A DNA stretch of 64,000 bases from Serpula lacrymans var. lacrymans S7.9 (GCF_000218685.1 NW_006763297.1:124001-188000), one strand, 5' to 3'. Positions 24,335 through 36,002 are shown, numbered from the stretch's first letter. The notes: generated from the letters alone by a model not told the origin. Numbers and translations: made by a program.

Positions 24335-26249
24335 TTTTCCGTACGATATGGTGAGTTTCTTCACACATGGGTCATCCTATATGTCTGATCCTTCACTGTT
24401 AGGCTAGATAGTTAATACCGTGCTCGCTCTATATTTTACAGGGCGTCCTGCCACCCTTTGTACCAACAGTTCGAGATTATCTTGTGATCAACCCCGTCGA
24501 CGCAATCACAATACACTTCATCTCCGTTCACCGCCTGCCCTTAAGGATATAGCGGTATCCAGCGATAAGCCACTAGTCCATTGATTGGCTGATTACATAT
24601 GTGTAAGGAAATTCCTCATCTTAATCGCAGTACCTCATGGCAGTGGATCTTCATATAAGTGCATATGGTGCACAACCGGTCGGCACTGCCCCCCTTCAAC
24701 GGATAACAAGACCGCCTATGCATGCCAAAAGCACATGGGTAAATGCCTCGTGTAATGCTGGGGTCATTAAGAAGGCTGGTCTCTTTTGCGTAACACATTC
24801 TCATCCCCAAAACACTGTCATTCTAAGCAATGTTTCGGGCATTTTAACTTTACCCACTTCTCTAAATCGTGAGTGTAAAACTTTTGAGCCATTTATTTTT
24901 ACGAGTTTGTTTTTGCTCACTACTTGGCTTTTAGGATGGACTCTAACAAATTGCCATACCATAATTTACTTAACAACAATAAATTACAAAATGGCGCAAC
25001 GTATACAAAGTAAGTTGAGTGTTCTCAGACGCAGGGAATCACAAGACATATTGCTGACATAAATCCAGGTACGCAGCACGTCCGGCCGGTAACCAGAAAG
25101 GAGGTCTGCGAGACAGTCAAGCGCACGATGCCGACGCTTTCATCACTTGCTCTGTGATAGATACCGAGGACGTGGTATGTCAATATGAATTCGGCATATC
25201 CCATTCTCTCTTTTCAGTTCCGCAGTCCCGTAATGTTCGCGACAGCGCTTGAGCTGTACAGATCGAGCTGAGTTTTCTTTTTGTGACGTAAACATAAAAC
25301 CTCCAGCTCTTCTGTGCCTTGACTGAATCAAATATTGGCCGGTCTTTCTGGCAATCGTGATTTGAGCGATGTCACCAACGCACTGTCCAGGGACGAGTAA
25401 GCGGAAAAAACTTGGTGGATTTCGTCAGGAACAATACTCTCAATCTCAGGCTTTACCGCATTATGCCCCTTTAGTTGTCTCCCTCTCTTTCCGCAACTCA
25501 TCGTCCGTAGTGATTCCAACGTAAGGTGATGTGGATCTCACCGTCGCACGAAACCCAAGTTGCATTAACTTTATTTGGCAGGCATATGCATGAGGTGCCC
25601 TCTCTTTGACTGAACAGTCTCAACTTGGGCTTCGTTCATTTACCACCCATTATTTTTTCATCCACTTCTCAGCATGCGGTTGCAATAATACCGTTCTTTC
25701 CGGATTATATAATTGGCTCAAATATTTTCGCCCGTGGGGATGCACAGAGGTACACTGACAGATGTGACAGACTGACAGATGGGCCATTCAGTAGGTTCTG
25801 CGTTGTAACATTACGAGTATCTTTCGATTTATTTGCAGTAAATCCTTTGGTTCGACTTGCACTTAGACACTGCCCACAGTGTATATCACATGCAGCCCCC
25901 GCTGTGCGCACGACGAGCAGCTGGAAATGGGGTGCTCCATTCTGCATCCCGTTTGCTCCAATAATGACGAGCACTATCTGATTTTCATTACTGTCAAATT
26001 GCTGGTCTGCGAGACGAAATTCTGTTACATCGTGGGGATAGGGCTTGCTGAGAGATGCGTCATTTCTACGTCATGGCATCACGATTCAAACATACGTCAC
26101 TGTCAACCACTACACTTTCCTTATTGGGGCTCCGCTGTTCAGAATATATAAGACCCACTCGCAAAAGCGATCGCTCCCCATCATCCGCACTCTATTATTA
26201 CTGCAACTGCCTTTCTATCAATCTTCATAAACACAATCAGCTTTTCATA
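24335..26249. other. Intergenic, nothing recognised
   Basis: About 1.9 kb. The largest frame (24637-25062, 141 codons) has no family features, and its hydrophobic stretch looks like AT-rich noise. The 3' end includes the CsbD promoter. Confidence 0.4.
26145..26152 (+). promoter_or_regulatory. TATA box of the CsbD-like gene
   Basis: TATATAAG, 98 bp upstream of the ATG. Strong TATA boxes are common on stress-induced fungal genes, which fits the product. Confidence 0.5.
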
Positions 26250-26713
26250 ATGTCTAACCAAGAGCCCAGGTCAGTCCATTTTTCCCTCTCACTTTTCTCT
26301 GGTTAACATGTAGAAATCGAATATCAGCAAAGCCTCTGGCCAGTATCACTCGTTGAAGGGTACCGTTGTCGAAACTGTAAGAAATGTGTGCCTAAATCCT
26401 ACAGCAGATATCTGAACGTCTGAAAGGTTGGAGATGTGACTGGCGCTCAATCCTGGAAGCAAACGGGTAAAGAAGAGCATGCCAAGGGCGAGGCCGAGTA
26501 CAATGCTGCTCAAGCCCAAGGGTACGCAGAGGGCGTGTCAGATAGAGTAGGGGGTTACAAAGACTCGGTTGTTGGAGCTGTGACAGGCGACAAAACTCAG
26601 CAGGCTACAGGTAAGTGCAGTGCAATTTCGAAGTGGAGGGTGCTGAGCTGTGTTTAGGAAATGCGAGGAACGAGAAGGGTCAAACTCAGCAGGAAGTTAA
26701 CAAGCCCCAATGA
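26250..26713 (+). CDS. CsbD-like stress-response protein
   Basis: Four exons: 26250-26269, 26328-26376, 26427-26610, 26658-26713 (102 aa). The small, hydrophilic product is rich in Gly, Lys, Gln and Glu, with CsbD-type segments: SGQYHSLKGTVVETVGDVTG, a WKQTGKEEHAKGEAEYNAAQ stretch, then VGGYKDSVVGAVTGDKTQQA. CsbD proteins were first described as bacterial sigma-B stress proteins; fungal homologues are abundant and of unclear biochemical function, probably disordered and protective. Intron phases and the TGA after VNKPQ are consistent. There is no signal peptide, so it should be cytosolic. Confidence 0.85.
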
Positions 26714-27213
26714 TCGTATAATTGACTGTGCATTTGTATTTAGAAATTATTGTATGGTCGCGTTGTTGGCGATAATCATAATTTTGATGTTAGTGTAGTG
26801 TCTCAGTCATTTGTAATACGCATTAACCACGAGTTCACCTGGACATTCAACCTCTAAAACAGAAGGTAAACAACCTTCATCTTGATGAGTCGTGTTGGGG
26901 GCGAATACATCAGTTGCATTCATGTCAGGCCGCTCAAATCATTTATGTGACGGATTAGCCTATATCATTTATTTCTGAATTTTTGGGAGTGACTCAAAAC
27001 AATGCACAAAATACTTTAATTCAGGTACATAGATTGGTTATCTAATGCATGTCTCGATATCTCACCCTGGGGATGGGGGACCAGATTCATGTCGAAGATA
27101 TTAACGCCAGTGGAGATCTTCGGCTTGGGTACTATTAATTTTGAGTGGTAAATAAGCAACACACGTGTGGACCGGTGAATCGAACGCACTATTGCAGGAT
27201 CGAAGATCAAAAC
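26714..27213. other. Convergent intergenic region
   Basis: 500 bp between the 3' ends of the CsbD-like gene and HEM13; AT-rich, no feature seen. Confidence 0.5.
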
Positions 27214-28289
27214 TTAAACCCACTCTTTTGGCTTCTTCAGCACTTCCAATAGTTTCCCTTCTTCGCTCGCCTCATCGCTTCCCATATCACTCATGTACTC
27301 CCATCTTGCGGTTTCGGGCAGACTCATCAGGATACTTTCAATCCGTGCACTGGGTGTTTGCAGTCCAAATTTTGTGCCTCTGTCATACACCAGATTAAAT
27401 TCGACGTATCGGCCTCTCCTGAGAAGCTGCCATCGTCTTTGGTGATGGTTGGTTGGTGTGCTCATCCTACGTTCCAAGATAGGGAGGTAAGCGGGGATAA
27501 AAGAGTTGCCCAAAGTCTGAATGAACGCAAAAATGTCCTCGGCCGATTTAGGCCTGGGAACATCATCTGAGAGTCGTGTATGCTTTTCGCTACTGAGGTC
27601 GTCAAAAAATAATCCGCCAATTCCTCGAGTTTCCCCCCGATGAGGTATGTGAAAGTATTCGTCGCACACTTTTTGAATGTTGGGTACAGTTCGCTGCCGT
27701 GCTGATTGCAGGCGTTTTTAATGGTACTGTGGAAGTGTATAGCGTCCTCTTCATAAAGATAAGATGGGGTAAGATCGGAGCCTCCGCCGAACCACCAAGC
27801 GACCACTTTTCCTGGGTCTACTGATCCTTCCGTCACGGGCTCAGTTATTTCGAAGTAGCGATAGTTTGCATGTACAGTGGGTGCATTGGGGTTACGCGGA
27901 TGGACGACGAGACTGATTCCCGCAGCGAAGAAGGGCAAGCTGCTAGTGCCATCGTAAGGGATGGAAGAATGATCCGCTCGCATCTGCTTGATTGCAGGGG
28001 GCGGTAACATGCCATGCACCACTGAGATATTGACACCAGCTTTTTCCAAGACAGTGTTTGGTTCTTGAGCTGATGGTGATGATGTAGGATCTGGGGATGG
28101 AGCTGAGAAAACGCAGGACATGCCCTTCCCTCCTGATCCATGAGCACGAACCCAAGAATCGCGCTTGAAAGGTGGTGCATTTGGGTCGATTTTCTCGAAC
28201 GCAGAGACTATCTCATCTTGTAATGCGAAGATGTAGGTCTCTACCTTCTTGCGCATGGTCTCTGGTATGGATGATTCAGAAGTTGCCAT
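27214..28289 (-). CDS. HEM13: Coproporphyrinogen III oxidase with an internal one-base frameshift
   Basis: Oxygen-dependent coproporphyrinogen oxidase decarboxylates two propionates of coproporphyrinogen III to give protoporphyrinogen IX in heme synthesis. Family motifs are present: WVRAHGSGGKGMSCVF, WWFGGGSDLTPSYLYEED, YFHIPHRGETRGIGGLFFDD, and RGRYVEFNLVYDRGTKFGL near the end. The N-terminal 206 or so codons (from 28289) and the C-terminal part lie in different frames. The switch falls at LYPTFKK, at a five-base A run (T run at 27671-27675 on the plus strand), exactly where the family signature K-x-x-C-D-x-Y should be. One extra base there, in the A run or in the next codon, gives about 358 aa. 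There is no intron-sized gap, so this is either a homopolymer sequencing error or a real null mutation. The enzyme is normally single-copy and essential, so an error is likelier. Confidence 0.88.
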
Positions 28290-29042
28290 GATCTATAACT
28301 TAGGTCTCATTCGGCCCAACGAATAAATTCCATTTGAAGTCAGTTTGAAGTCAGTTCAGGCTGGTCACATGACTATCCATGACAATTTCAGACGGAAAAA
28401 TCGGTCATTCAAAGGCAGGTCCCGCCGCGGAAGTTCCCGGCCTGTTGGGAGCCTCTCCAGGGCAGTGTCAGGCAATGAATACAAAGCTATATAACAAAAT
28501 ACAATGCCTGGTCAAGTCCTTGCTGGAAGGTGGTGAATCAGGGTATGAGTTTTGAAGAGTATCGGTATAGGCACAAATCCAAACTAATATTGAACTAGAG
28601 AATAATACATCGAGTATGTATTTCTTTATATAGTGAACAGCGATGGTCAGACCGAGAAAGGGAAGGACTAAGAAAGTGGTCTGACCAGCTAGCTAACCAA
28701 TAAGAAAAGAAGGAGAAAGTGGTCCAATCTATCGTATTTACTAATCGTATGAGAAAACGTATTGGTAAGGGGTGTGTGATTGGCTGTATCAGTAAGCCCA
28801 TGAGAAGGCGCTGACTCACAACCTTCTTTGCTTATCAATATCCCTCCGAAGTATCCCCAGACATAGCACTGGATCGTTGCTATGTCATTTGGATATCTTC
28901 TCGAGGGTCTACAACAAGTCTCCTTTGTTGTAAGTATGATAGGACGTGAGTGTGAATAGAGAATAAGAAGAAAAAGGATAAAAGTAATAAAACACCTGCT
29001 GTGATCTCTAGTCCAAGGGCCAGAGGGGTGACAGGGATCGAG

Positions 29043-29383
29043 TGTCACGACCTGAACAAGAGCGCTAGTTTCTTTTTCATTTTCTTTAATATCTGATCAC
29101 ATGACAGATATATTATGTTAAGCTGCTGCTATTAGCGCGGATAACATAATACTTAGTTATATCAGATCACGTGACCACCACGTGACAAAAGAGCCTAGAA
29201 CTATTACAAAGAACAGCAGTCAGCGCCTCATGGCTGACTTTCAGAAACGTATATATAGTGAACACCTATGTACATATTTCCCTCAGTTGTTGATTACTTC
29301 TCAATCGATTACTTGTGACGCTACTTGTCGATTTAAGGTCTTCATCCCTCCGTTAGTTCGGTATAAGGGATAAGGCTTTTACA
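29043..29383 (+). repeat. 5' LTR of the chromovirus
   Basis: 341 bp, TGTCACGACC..CTTTTACA. It contains TATATATAG at 29250-29258. The 3' LTR is 33 bp longer because a segment containing TCAGCGCCTCATGG is repeated there. Confidence 0.95.
29250..29295 (+). promoter_or_regulatory. Core promoter and predicted transcript 5' end in the LTR
   Basis: TATATATAG (29250-29258) lies 34 nt before CAGTTGTTGATT (29284-29295). The latter is the exact reverse complement of the 12 nt just after the LTR (29385-29396). In self-primed Tf1-type elements the transcript starts with the bases that pair with the primer site, so 29284 is the predicted start. The TATA spacing agrees with this. Confidence 0.7.
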
Positions 29384-29384
29384 C

Positions 29385-29396
29385 AATCAACAACTG
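29385..29396 (+). other. Self-priming primer-binding site
   Basis: AATCAACAACTG starts one base after the 5' LTR. It lacks the TGG that pairs with a tRNA CCA end and instead pairs perfectly with the predicted first 12 nt of the element's own RNA (29284-29295). This is the Tf1/sushi mechanism known for a branch of chromoviruses. Confidence 0.75.
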
Positions 29397-29411
29397 CCAC
29401 GAGTACCGTCC

Positions 29412-29621
29412 ATGAACGTAACAGCAACAATCCTAACCACCATCACCGTCATCATCATCATCATCTTCCTCATCCTAGCCCTACTCAAACGTTCAATCCA
29501 AACTACCACTACCCTCCCACTTCATCACATCCCCACTCGCCCCAACACCATTTTATCCTTCTTTCCCGCCAACGTATCACCCTCATCCTCCCAAGACTCT
29601 TTTGTCACCATCCCCCTCTAG
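29412..29621 (+). CDS. Short leader frame with one membrane segment in the chromovirus
   Basis: The first ATG after the primer site opens a 69-codon frame: a short start, a strongly hydrophobic segment (TTITVIIIIIFLILALLKRS) and a Ser/Thr/Pro-rich tail. It lies in the leader, 507 nt upstream of the gag ATG. Low-complexity codons (ATC repeats) could make such a frame by chance. It is listed because other LTR families in this window also carry small frames with one membrane segment. No homologue is known to me. Confidence 0.35.
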   Translation: MNVTATILTTITVIIIIIFLILALLKRSIQTTTTLPLHHIPTRPNTILSFFPANVSPSSSQDSFVTIPL

Positions 29622-30128
29622 TTACACTTTTATATCATCATAATCTCTTTGGTGTGGAACCACTGGGATTTTCTCGGTTTTACGTAATTTCATCCTTCGA
29701 ATTCCTCTGACCAGGCCGCGCATTTGCGTCCGCCAGTCGGGAGAAGAACTGACAGCTTAATAAGCGGGTTACATTGGGACAACCGTTCGGACCCCAATTT
29801 ATTACGATACTTTTTACATAAAATTCATAAAATACAAAAATAGTTACCTTACATACATAGTCAGTGGTGGACAGAAGAGGACCACCTTGACTCAAAGAGA
29901 AAAGATAGACTACTAAGATCTTAGAAAGCGGTGTATCGATCCAGCTTATCACTGGTGAACTCCTTTCTATGCTCAGTAGAGAATTATACATTTGGATAGG
30001 AGAGCAACGCGTCTACTCCCAAGATTACGTATTCAGAGGACAATTTCCTCTACCAGAAATAACAACAATCAGAATCCCATCCCCCGTGATTAAATCCGAA
30101 ACTCCCCCTCCTCCCCAACTCAAATTCG

Positions 30129-31247
30129 ATGTCAAACCTAGAATATCGAGATCTGCCCGAGCCATCCAACAGCACGGACAGCGCCTTCACCAGGGAAATG
30201 ATGGACTCATTACCCAGAATAGAAACTCCCCCCCCGAAAGAAGCGCAATTGGAAGCATTCGTAAAACAAGAAGTGGAAAAGGCAGTAAGAGCAACATGAA
30301 TGCTTTACCAATCACAATTAGACGAGGCACTCGAAGAAGTGAGCGTCTTAGAAAGAAAGTTAAAGAAGCAACCGCCACCACCTCCAGAAAGAACGGAGAG
30401 AAGTAGAACGGCATTGGAGAAGCCAGAAAACTTCTCCGGAGATAAGAAAAAGTACAGGGCCTTTAGAGAGTCCTTACTTCTACATTTCGAAGATGATGCC
30501 ATCTACTTCAAAGACGATAGAAAAAAGATAAGCTTCGTGCTATCTTTTATGAAAGAAGGAGAAGCCGCGGCCTTTCGGACCGACTGGCTGGAGAACCGGG
30601 TCGACGCTCAACAAATGGGGCTCGACATCACAAACACATACGGAAGCTGGCCGTATTTCGCAGACAAAATGGAAGAAAGATTCAAGGACAGCTTTGAAAA
30701 AGAAGCTGCCAAGAATGAAATATTGACCCTAAAACAGGGCAATGAAACCGCCCAAGCCTTTTTTGAAAGGTTTGAAGAAAAGAAAAGATGGGCGGGATAC
30801 ACAAATAGGATAAATGAAGAGTTCCTAATATCTCTACTCAGAAGAAATATGAATAAGCCGCTAATAGATAGGGTGATCTACGGTGGGCATATTCCTAGAG
30901 ATTACCAAGAGTGGAAAAGAGAACTCATCAGAATGGACTATATTTGGAGAGAAAGAGAGAAAGAAAAGAAAGGTTCCGAAAACGGAAAGAAATCCTATTC
31001 GGAACAAAAGAAAGAAGGAGAGAAGAAAAGAGACGGAACAGGGTATACTTATACCGGTAACGGAGAATGAATGGAGGTGGATAAAGCGAAGTTCCGCACC
31101 GAGGGACGATGTTACCGATGCGGAGAGAAGGGACATAGAAGCTTCGAGTGCAAAGACGCACAAAAAAAGAAGCCGCAATTTAATGTCCGAGAATTCTTAG
31201 AAAAAATGACGAAAGAAGAAAGGGAAAAACTCCTAGAGGGTTTTTAA
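30129..31247 (+). pseudogene. Chromovirus gag with two in-frame TGA stops
   Basis: The frame starts at ATG 30129 (MSNLEYRDLPEPSN) and runs to TAA 31245-31247. TGA codons at 30297-30299 and 31068-31070 interrupt it; both could have come from CGA or TGG by one transition. Between them lies a capsid-like helical region (PENFSGDKKKYRAFRESLLL, then ALEKP and WREREKE parts). After the second stop comes a nucleocapsid zinc knuckle, C-Y-R-C-x4-H-x4-C, at 31110-31151. Gag forms the virus-like particle that packages the element RNA. The pol frame is reached by a -1 shift at the very end. Confidence 0.85.
31238..31244 (+). promoter_or_regulatory. Candidate -1 ribosomal frameshift heptamer (gag to pol)
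   Basis: G-GGT-TTT, of the X-XXY-YYZ form, sits in the gag frame and is followed directly by the gag stop TAA. A slip of one base backwards enters the open pol frame (TTA AAA AGG). A palindrome GCGGTACCGC lies 11 bases downstream (31256-31265). The frame relation was checked: gag is in frame with 30129, and pol is in frame with the YLDD codons at 32984. Confidence 0.65.
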
Positions 31248-34188
31248 AAAGGCCAGCGGTACCGCATCGACCGACTGAGCCTAAAGACGTTTCGAATCGA
31301 TTTCTTCCTTTGACTGTAGATACGTATGACTCAGAATTGTTAAGCTGCAGCTTTAGCGCGGATGACAATAAAACTATTTCCACCCAGACAAAGAAAGAAA
31401 TCCGAAACAAAAAAGATGCAACTAGAGTAAAAGCGGCGCAGAGTGATGAGACATCCGCAGTTCCGACGGCGGGCAAATCGCTAGAAAGCGCAGCATTTAC
31501 AATAGATACTAAGATTCCTACACCCGATGCGGCGAACTCTACGGAGGAAAACGCAGCAGAGATTGTAGAAGAAAGGTCAGGAACCCCTTTAAAAAAACCT
31601 AGAACAGAAGTTTGGACCCCAGAGTGGGTAGTAGACAGGCTAAGAGACCAAAAGGAAGAAAGATCCATTGGGATTCTGAGTGCCTGGACACATAAAAAGA
31701 GAGTGAGAGAAGTAACCCGGGAAACGATAAAAGAAATCAACCGGTTACCAAAAGTAGAAGCGATACAAGCGATCATAGAAATTGCCTCCCCAAAAAAGTA
31801 CATCAGGGGCACCCAAGGCAATCAAATGAACGTAAAATGTAAGCTTACTACGTTAGATACTCTCCAAACAGAAACAGTCGAAGCACTATTGGATAGTGGA
31901 TGCACGGGGAGTTGCATCAACTCCCAATTTGTTAAAGACAAAAGATATGAGACAAGGAAGATACCGAGACCTATTCCAGTTTACAATGCAGATGGAACTC
32001 TTAATAAGAACGGAGCCATCAATGAATTTGTAACACTGCTCATGGAAATCGACGGACACGTCGAGAAGATACATCTTGCCGTAACCAATCTGGGTAGCGG
32101 AAAAATGTTTCTAGGACATGAGTGGTTAAACAAACACAATCCCAAGATAGACTGGAAAGAATCGAAGTTGACCTTTGAAAGATGTCCCGAAGAATGCAGA
32201 CCGAGAATCCGAATCTCTGATCCAGAGGAGGATCCGGAAATATTCTTTGAGGAACTAGGAGAAGACGAGCGGATGATACAGGTGAACCTCCATAATTTCG
32301 AAGATGCCACGATCGACGATCAATATTACCATATCAGAGCCCAAGGCACAATGGCACAGAAGCTAGCAGAAGCCGCGGGCAAGGATCGAAAAGAAGGAGG
32401 ATTCGAAAAGATAGTGCCAGCACACCTTCATCAATACAAAGACGTATTTGATAAAAAGGAGTTTGACACGTTACCTGAAAGAAGGCAATGGGATCACGCA
32501 GTTGAACTTATACCGGGAGATCACTCCCTAGATTGCAAGATCTATCCATTGGCAAGGGGAGAACAAGAAGAACTAGATGCGTTCCTAAAAGAGAATCTAA
32601 AATCGGGACAGATAAGACCATCGAAGTCCCCGTTCGCATCCCCATTCTTCTTCATAAAAAAGAAAGACGGAAAGTTAAGACCGGTTCAAGATTATAGGAA
32701 GCTAAATGATATCACTATCAAAAATAGATATCCACTTCCATTGATCGGAGAACTAGTAGACAAGTTGAGTGGAGCAAAATACTTCACAAAACTGGACGTA
32801 AGATGGGGATATAACAATATCCGAATGAGAGAAGGAGACGAGCATAAAGCAGCGTTTAGGACAAATCGAGGGTTATTCGAACCATTAGTCATGTTCTTCG
32901 GACTGACAAATTCCCCCGCCACGTTCCAAACAATGATGAACACGCTTTTCAAAGAGTTGATAGACGAAGGGTTAGTGATCATATATCTAGATGATATTAT
33001 GATATTCACCAAGGATATAAAAATGCACCGAGCAACGACGCAACGTGTGTTAGAAATCCTAAGAAAGAATCATCTCTATCTTAAACCAGAAAAATGCGAT
33101 TTCAAACAGACGGAAGTAGAATACCTGGGACTGATCATCTCAGAGAACGAAATTCGCATGGATCCGGTAAAAGTAGAAGGAATTAGCAAATGGCCAGAGT
33201 GCAAAAATAAGAAGGAGATACAAGCATTCTTGGGATTTGTAAATTTCTATAGAAGATTCATAGAAGGCTTCGGGGAAGTAGCCAAACCATTGACCAAGTT
33301 AACGGGAAAAGAGGATTTCATTTGGGGAAATGAACAACGCGAAGCATTTAAAACACTGAAACAACGCGTAGCTTCAGCCCCAGTGTTAGCTCTCCCAGTA
33401 CCACATGGCCAATACAAAGTAGAAGCGGACAGTAGTGACTTCGCTATGGGTGCTGTCTTATCACAAAGACAAAAGGATGACTGGAAGCCAATTGCATACC
33501 TCTCCAAAGTGTTAAACCCCACAGAACGCAATTACGAGATCTATGACAAAGAACTTCTTGCCATCATGACGGCACTTAACGAATGGAGACATTACTTAAT
33601 AGACGCAGAAGAGGAATTTGAGATATGGACAGATCATCAAAATCTGCTGTATTTCAAAGAACCAAAGAAGTTGAACAGGAGACAGGCGCGGTGGATGACG
33701 GAGTTAAGCCAGTATCATTTCACGATACATCATATGCCAGGAAGGAAGCATATAAAAGCAGATCTTCTCTCGAGGCGATCAGATCATAACAAAGGAGAAA
33801 ACAACAACGAAGACGTCGTGCTACTGGATGAGAAACTATTTGTAAGAATGACTCTCTCTCCAGAACAAAGACAAAAGATCGCAGACAGCCAAGAGAGAGA
33901 GCTAGAGATCTCAAAATGGATCGCAAAGAGAAAAGGAAATGTGGATGAACTGATAAAACAGATGAAAGGAAAGATAGAGAGGAGAGAGGATGGATGGCTA
34001 GACGAAGATGGTTGCATAGTATTCAAAGGCAGAATCTATGTACCAAAAGATGCCGCCTTAAGGGAAGAAATCATCCGACGAAACCACGACTCCGTCATTG
34101 CAGGTCATCCAGGAAGATATAAGACAAAAGAGCTAATCACTCGACAATACTGGTGGCCCTATATGGACAGAGATATCACGAGATACGT

Positions 34189-36002
34189 TGTCATGCACCA
34201 AAGTTGATTGGTAGCATGGACAGGTGTCAATAACGAAGCGAATATTCAAAAAAGACTCGCCTTTGCGCCACACAGGCACAGTGCCACGTGGAATAGTAAT
34301 TAATATAGCCCTTTTTGAACTTGTGGCTGATCAGCACCACCTCTATTAGGCAATCCAGTCACGCTCACCTTTGCTTTTCCATCCGGTACTTTCCGTGTTT
34401 CGGCATTTCGGCAAATTTTTGCGTCGCCACTGGCTACACATTGCATTGCGCCCTCGCTTTTGTCGTTTCCCTTACTCCCCTTCCTTTGCCTAGCCCCACC
34501 ATGGGCCCCTTCCTCTCCTTTTTATTCTCACCTGACGGTCGTTTCTGGGTCCCCATTCTAATCCACTTGTTTGTCACCTCCACCCTCCTCCTCCTCATCT
34601 TATTTGCACCCCCACCATTTCTGATGTCACCACTTCCTATCTGCTTCCGTCGCCAATCCGTTGACTACCACGTGCCACTGCTGATATCAGCAAAGCCCCG
34701 GCGGCCGGTCCAAATAGGGCAACAGGTCCATCTTCATGACGTCAATCTGCCATCATATACTATCAAAACATCGGTCGCTCGTCTTGCCTGGTTGGAGCGT
34801 GGGTGGGTAGTTTTTGAGCTGGAAAAGGTTCATCCCCTTGCGTCGCCCATGTTCATCGCTGTCCCATTCACTTGGGTACACTTATCATTTGTCCATTGTC
34901 TTCGCTACAGCTACACCTACCACATGCTGCCTGGGACTCACTTGTTCCAAATTGGAACTACTCCTCTCCCTCCCTCGTTTGATCAGGTGGTCCAACATAA
35001 CCAGTCCATTGGTAAGGCCATGGAACTGTCGGATTTGGACTAGGTGGTGGACTGGTGGCTCCAGTTTCTTTTTTTTAGCAGAACATTCATTTACAGTGCG
35101 ATTATTTTTGATTTTTGAATCATTTTTATGGACACATATTTTTTTAGAATGCCTGACTGACAATAAAGGAACTGTGTTGATACTGATAGTGTTTTGCCTT
35201 GCCCTTTTTTTACTGCATCTTCCCATGACATCATGATTTTCCTGCTCTCTTTTTGCTATTGGACTTTACTTTATGGCTGTACAAACCTGTGACATTACTC
35301 ACAGCATTTATTGTTCTATCCCTTTCTTTTCCTTTTTTTTGACAATCTTATCCTGTACTACCTACGCAGGATTTGTCAGCGTACATTCCTTCCTTCATAT
35401 TCTTTCTCATTCTTTTTGCACAGCTATACTGTGCATAGCCTACTTTTCTTTTACTATATAAACCCCTGTATTTTACCTTGTAAAATAGAACAAGAACTCC
35501 AATCCAGACTTCTTCTCTAATCTCAAGTTCACTACTCTCTGCTACTTGTGATCCAGTGTGGTCACAACACTTCCCACTTCTACCACTGTTAACTGCTGTC
35601 ATCGTCACTCGTCACTTTTTGAAAGTGATTGTCATCCCCTTCGATTAGAGTCCTTCTGAGCACTACAGTTTGTGCGTCAGGAGCCTGCTATCACTGGGAA
35701 CCTCGTCATATTGTCGTTCTCAAACCTACCTTGTGCTACGATTAGCAAGGTAGTGCTCGTCTATACTCGTCACCAAGCCTCTATCCTTCTATAAATTCAA
35801 CTATCCCTCCTCCTCAAAACCCACACTCATACACCTCTGGGTTTTACTTTGAAGGATCTTTATACGTACCACCCCACGAACAACCAGACCACTCCACTGT
35901 TCTAGGAGGCAAAGCCCATAAACAAGTTCCGTGGAATCTGGGAGGATTGTGTGTTAGTTTGTTTTGTGTGTGGTTTTCTAACTGCAGTTCTCATCATCGA
36001 CA
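34189..36002 (+). mobile_element. LTR-X copy 1, solo LTR inside the integrase gene
   Basis: 1814 bp, starting TGTCATGCACC and ending CATCATCGACA, flanked by ACGT at 34185-34188 and 36003-36006; removing it restores the integrase reading frame. It has no direct terminal repeats of its own and no inverted repeats beyond TGTC/GACA, as expected for a single LTR. An ACTATATAAACC TATA box lies near 35452-35463, so roughly the first 1.27 kb is U3. It carries a 180-codon frame at 34501-35043. Confidence 0.88.
34501..35043 (+). CDS. U3-encoded single-span membrane protein, LTR-X copy 1
   Basis: 180 aa from the ATG in a CCCACCATGGG context. A short N-terminus (MGPFLSFLFSPDGRFW) is followed by a hydrophobic segment at about residues 17-38 (PILIHLFVTSTLLLLILF). 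The rest is a roughly 135-residue globular-looking region with strand-like pieces (GQQVHLHDVNLPSYTIKTSV, RGWVVFELEKV, FTWVHLSFVH) and a conserved AMELSDLD end. The frame lies in U3, between the pol end and the TATA box. The longer upstream frame has only a TTG start. I do not recognise a family. Copies 2, 3 and 4 encode the same length protein without stops. Confidence 0.6.
   Translation: MGPFLSFLFSPDGRFWVPILIHLFVTSTLLLLILFAPPPFLMSPLPICFRRQSVDYHVPLLISAKPRRPVQIGQQVHLHDVNLPSYTIKTSVARLAWLERGWVVFELEKVHPLASPMFIAVPFTWVHLSFVHCLRYSYTYHMLPGTHLFQIGTTPLPPSFDQVVQHNQSIGKAMELSDLD

Noticed and set aside
27160..27215. Possible tRNA B-box (minus strand GTTCGATTC) just after HEM13
   Set aside because: No A-box at the right distance and no cloverleaf stems could be made by eye.
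29182..29373. 63-codon frame inside the chromovirus LTR
   Set aside because: No membrane segment or conservation evidence, and it spans the predicted transcript start.
34189..36002. LTR-X as a DNA transposon with inverted repeats
   Set aside because: Only TGTC/GACA are inverted, as in any LTR. The copy 4 block shows two direct copies flanking a pol tail, which fits an LTR.
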